From an uncultured Prevotella sp. (GTDB taxonomy: Bacteria > Bacteroidota > Bacteroidia > Bacteroidales > Bacteroidaceae): a stretch of DNA of 16,541 nt. The notes beneath the pieces are model-generated. The model did not search any database. It had not been told where the DNA came from and saw nothing but the letters and a program-made list of their open reading frames with translations. Every line of letters begins with the position of its first letter. Position 1 is the first letter of the stretch. Of this stretch, positions 13,439-16,541 are shown piece after piece. A program made the position numbers and the translations under genes. Location of the stretch: NCBI GenBank assembly GCA_934190685.1, contig CAKPTK010000044.1, positions 1 to 16,541 of the forward strand, written 5' to 3'.

Positions 13439-16400
13439 ATGAAAATCCTTGCTCCCCCCCAACAGGCAAAAGACACCTCGTGCTGTTGCGGCTCCTGCTG
13501 CTGTGCTGCGTGAAAACGGCATGGGCTGACGACGAGTTGTCTGCCACCATCCATGTAGAACAGGCGGGCACACTGAGCAGCATGATGGGCACCACCAAGA
13601 AGAACTCCATCACCGACCTTACACTCACAGGTGAGTTGAACACGGCAGATTTCCAGTTTATCCGCGAGATGGCAGGATGCTACATCCAATGGACCAAACA
13701 ACCCGGCAAGCTACGCCATCTCGACCTCAGTGGCGCAAGACTCGTGACGTCTGGCAATATATGGATATATCATACCACCGAATCTCACTGGAACGATTTT
13801 TTAGTAAAGATAGACACGCCACAAGAATTTCCTGAACTTTTGGAATATCTTGACCAACTTCAAACAGTAGTCTTGCCCAGCAACATCACGAAATTGGGAG
13901 ATTTCGCTTTTAACTATTGCACCAATCTTCAATCCATCGGACTTCCTTCCCGTCTTAAAGAAATTGGCTCAACAGTTTTTCAACGCTGCAAGAAACTATC
14001 TAACATCACGCTTCCGCAAAACCTCAACAGCATTGGTGAATGGGCTTTCAATGGTTGCGAAAGTCTCACTTCGGTAACGATGCCATCGGAGATTACAACC
14101 ATCCCACTACGCGCCTTTTCCGAATGCACAAATCTTGAAACCATAAATCTGCCGTCAACCATTACCTCTATTGGCGACTATGCATTCAACAAATGCAAAA
14201 ACCTTGAAATGCGCTATTTACCAACCGGCATCAAGACCATCGGTTATTCTGCTTTTTCAGGATGCAGCAAAATTAGCCTTTCATCGCTACCAAATGGCGT
14301 TAAAGAGATAGATTCCTATGCTTTCGAGAGTTGCACAGGACTGACCCACATAACAATCCAGAATGGAGTGACAAGCGTTAGTAACAGTTTGTTCCAAGGT
14401 TGCACGAATTTGCAATCGGTCATCTTTAACGGACGTTTATCCAATATAAGCGCTAATGCTTTCTATGGCTGCAACAGTCTCTCCTTGTTAAAAGTCAGCG
14501 GATATGACAATATCACCTCCATAGGCGACAATGCCTTCTATGGGTGCAGTAGCCTCCCTTCATTTGAAATTCCCTCCACAATAACAGACATCGGCAGTTC
14601 GGCATTTTATGGATGTAAAGGACTAAAGACCATCCACTTGTCTGCAGCAATCACCTCCATCGGCAGCTCGGCATTTAGCGGTTGCACCAACCTGCAATCC
14701 ATCTTCGCCGACATGCCGTCACCTCTCAATGTGGATGCCAGCACATTCAACAACGTTGACAAAAAGACCTGCACACTCTATGTACCGCAAGGCAAATATC
14801 AGACCTATTGGCTTGCCGATGTGTGGGGCGACTTCTCCAACATCATCGACAGCAGCAGCGGAACGATTGACGAACAGGTATCTGTCAATGTGACAACGGC
14901 AGGAACATTGGAATCCTTGCTTGGCAGCATGAAGTGGCACGTCACAGACTTGAAAATTTCGGGCACGCTCAACATCTATGACATCCAATGCATTCGCGAG
15001 ATGGCAGGATGCTATTACAACACCAACGGCTCAAAATACACAGGTAACCTGCACCATCTCGACCTTGCTCATGCCACCTATAGTGCAGGTGGTCCTTATC
15101 TGAAAGTGTACAACCCAGGTGGAACGAGCGTGGACATGTTTATCGCTTCCGGCGACAATGGCATCGTGACAGATGCTCTTTTCGGTTATCTTGATGGTCT
15201 GCAGACAGTCAAGCTACCACCAATGTGGTCTACTGGCGATTTCACCTTCATGCATTGCCCCAATCTGATATCCGTCACCATACCTTATGGTGTAAAGAAT
15301 ATAGGAAAATCAACCTTCAACGCATGCAGCGCGCTGAAGAACGTCAGCCTCCCGGCAAGCGTTGAGACAATAGATATGTGGGCATTCATTAATTGCAGCG
15401 GTCTTGAGTCACTGTCATGGTGGACATCCGTCAAAACAATAGGCAACAGTGCTTTTAGAGGATGCAGCAAACTAACCTCACTGCAACTGCCCGAGAGCGT
15501 CACTACGATAGGACAAAATGCGTTCTACGATTGCACCAGCCTGAAAAAAATCACCATTCCAGAAAGTGTGACCGCCATCAACGCATGGACATTCAGAGGA
15601 TGCGAGAGCCTTACTTCTATCACGCTGCCCAACAGCATGAAGAGCATCGGCGACCGTGCCTTCTGCCTTTGCACAGGACTGACATCAATCACCCTGCCCG
15701 AGAGCATCGATTCTTTGGCCAATGGTGTATTTCTCGCATGCTCCGGCATCAAGACCGTGAGTCTGCCCGCTGGACTCAAGACACTCAGTGACAACGTCTT
15801 CAACGGCTGCACAAGCCTGACAAGTATCAACGCCAAGATGGCAACACCTGTCACTGTAAGCGAGAACACATTTAAAGATGTGCCCTACGACAAGTGCTGT
15901 CTCTTTGTGCCGGAAGGATCTGTCAATGCCTACAAGACAGCTGAAGGATGGAAAAACTTCAACCACATCGTCGAAGACTTTGCTGGTGGTATCGTGGTAG
16001 TAGTCAATGAACCAGGCACGCTGAACACGAAGATAAGCAGCGAAGACAAGAACAAGATTACGAAACTGAAGGTAGTAGGCTCTCTCAACATCGACGACAT
16101 ACAGTTCCTCCGCGAGATGGCAGGATGCTGGTTGAAGGAAAATGAGAAAAAGACCGACGGTACACTGCAATATCTCTATTTGAAGGACGCCCTGTTGGTG
16201 GGCAGCGACAAGAGCATCAACGTCTACAAAGAAGGCGGGTGGCATGACAAGACGAATAGACTTGAAGCTACGGCAAAGATCGAAGCCGATGGCAAGAACT
16301 TCAGCAACCTGTTCAGACAACTCACAAAACTGAACACTGTCATCATGCCCGAATATCTCACCACAACAGGTCACGGCACATTCGCCAACTCTCCCCTGTC

Positions 16401-16541
16401 CTCCGTGGCGCTTTCATCGAACATCACTACGATAAGCGACTCTACTTTCTACGGTTGCAACTATTTGAAGGCCATAGAACTGCCAACCCATGTGACAAGT
16501 ATCGGCACGAGAGCCTTTGGCGGTTGCGAGCTGCTTAGTAC
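13439..16541 (+). CDS. BspA-like leucine-rich-repeat surface protein; start and body one frame apart at a C7 tract; 3' end cut by window
   Basis: Large exported LRR_5 (BspA-type) protein; relatives act in adhesion to host matrix or other bacteria. The reading frame at 13426-16541 is open throughout (about 1038 codons, no stop reached) but has no ATG before 13582. An ATG at 13439 opens MKILAPPQQAKD and stops after 24 codons at 13511-13513. The two frames differ by one base across seven C (13454-13460). With eight C the product would start MKILAPPPTGKRHLVLLRLL and continue LLCCVKTAWA before DDEL, a good signal peptide. The body has three cap modules, each with GTL, LN..D and REMAGC, followed by 12, 9 and at least 3 repeats of 23 residues (pattern IG..AF.GC..L.SI.LP..VTS). 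Modules 1 and 2 end in a YVP.G...Y...W..F.I closing motif. A GTG at 13480 could start a shorter signal peptide, but I find it less convincing. Confidence 0.85.
13454..13460 (+). repeat. Homopolymer C7 tract at the frame switch of the LRR gene
   Basis: Seven consecutive C, five codons after the ATG at 13439 and just before the signal-peptide coding segment. The ATG frame and body frame are offset so that one added C (or two fewer) joins them. It is the natural slippage site for phase variation, transcriptional slippage or a sequencing error. Confidence 0.9.
13555..14850 (+). repeat. LRR supermodule 1 (cap plus 12 LRR_5 repeats plus closing motif)
   Basis: Starts at VEQAGTLSSMM, passes GELNTADFQFIREMAGC, and continues with LRHLDLSGARLV. 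Twelve 23-residue repeats follow at 13894-14733 (69-nt period), each with a Cys after AF/VF/LF plus two residues. It closes with CTLYVPQGKYQTYWLADVWG and ends at NIID. Confidence 0.88.
14878..15975 (+). repeat. LRR supermodule 2 (cap plus 9 LRR_5 repeats plus closing motif)
   Basis: Cap VSVNVTTAGTLESLL, then GTLNIYDIQCIREMAGC, then LHHLDLAHATY. Nine 23-residue repeats at 15232-15858 have the same Cys ladder. It closes with CCLFVPEGSVNAYKTAEGW and NHIV. Confidence 0.88.
15991..16541 (+). repeat. LRR supermodule 3 (cap plus first repeats, cut by window)
   Basis: Cap IVVVVNEPGTLNTKI, then GSLNIDDIQFLREMAGC, then LQYLYLKDALLV. Repeats begin at about 16366 and the third is cut by the window end. 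Confidence 0.85.

Noticed and set aside
15685..16374. 229-codon minus-strand open frame inside the LRR gene
   Set aside because: Antisense of repetitive LRR coding sequence; similar shadows occur at other repeat positions (for example 15525-15869), as expected from periodic codons.
13439..16541. Calling the LRR gene a plain pseudogene
   Set aside because: Only one frame offset is present, located exactly in a homopolymer; the remaining 1000-plus codons are undamaged and the promoter is intact, so a switch or sequencing error is more likely than decay.
1..16541. CRISPR arrays, tRNA/rRNA genes, insertion sequences, phage or plasmid functions
   Set aside because: None seen on reading both strands; the only regular repeats are the 69-nt LRR coding units.

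Overview
The window looks like chromosomal DNA of a Bacteroidales bacterium, most likely Prevotella or a close relative. I base this on gene content (an OmpA-type porin with a GYASPEG-type C-terminal domain, a BspA-like leucine-rich-repeat surface protein, a secreted GH51 arabinofuranosidase, a DUF1593 protein) and on promoters. Six sites carry the Bacteroidetes primary-sigma -7 box TAnnTTTG (one with a single mismatch). Four of them have a perfect TTTG -33 box exactly 19 nt away. No tRNA, rRNA, CRISPR array, IS element or phage gene is visible.

Layout. All genes up to 13.2 kb read leftward. From the left edge: ilvD (branched-chain amino acid synthesis, 3' end cut off), with its own promoter. 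Then a monocistronic ompA-type gene between a promoter and a strong UUCG-loop terminator. Then a four-gene transcription unit (promoter 9190-9220, terminator 3118-3152) encoding, in order of transcription, a Cys/Met-metabolism PLP enzyme, a MalY/PatB-type C-S lyase, a divergent UDP-GlcNAc 2-epimerase homologue lacking conserved residues, and a secreted GH51 alpha-L-arabinofuranosidase. Next is a three-gene envelope unit (promoter 11816-11846): M48 lipoprotein metalloprotease, NfeD-like membrane protein, SPFH/stomatin-like protein. Then comes a single secreted DUF1593 nucleoside-hydrolase-like protein. The right end holds a large, rightward, divergently transcribed BspA-like LRR protein that runs off the window.

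The most interesting point is at the start of the LRR gene. A good promoter (-7 box 13363-13370) leads to an ATG at 13439. The signal peptide and the more than 1000-codon LRR body lie one frame away, and the switch point is a run of seven C residues at 13454-13460. One more C would join ATG, signal peptide and body. This is what a phase-variable surface protein caught in the OFF state would look like; a frameshift mutation or sequencing error remains possible. The LRR protein is also built from three copies of a cap-plus-repeats supermodule that share an exact 19-nt sequence.

Most other long open frames on either strand are shadows of these genes. Promoter positions support shorter starts for two genes (9152 and 13203).
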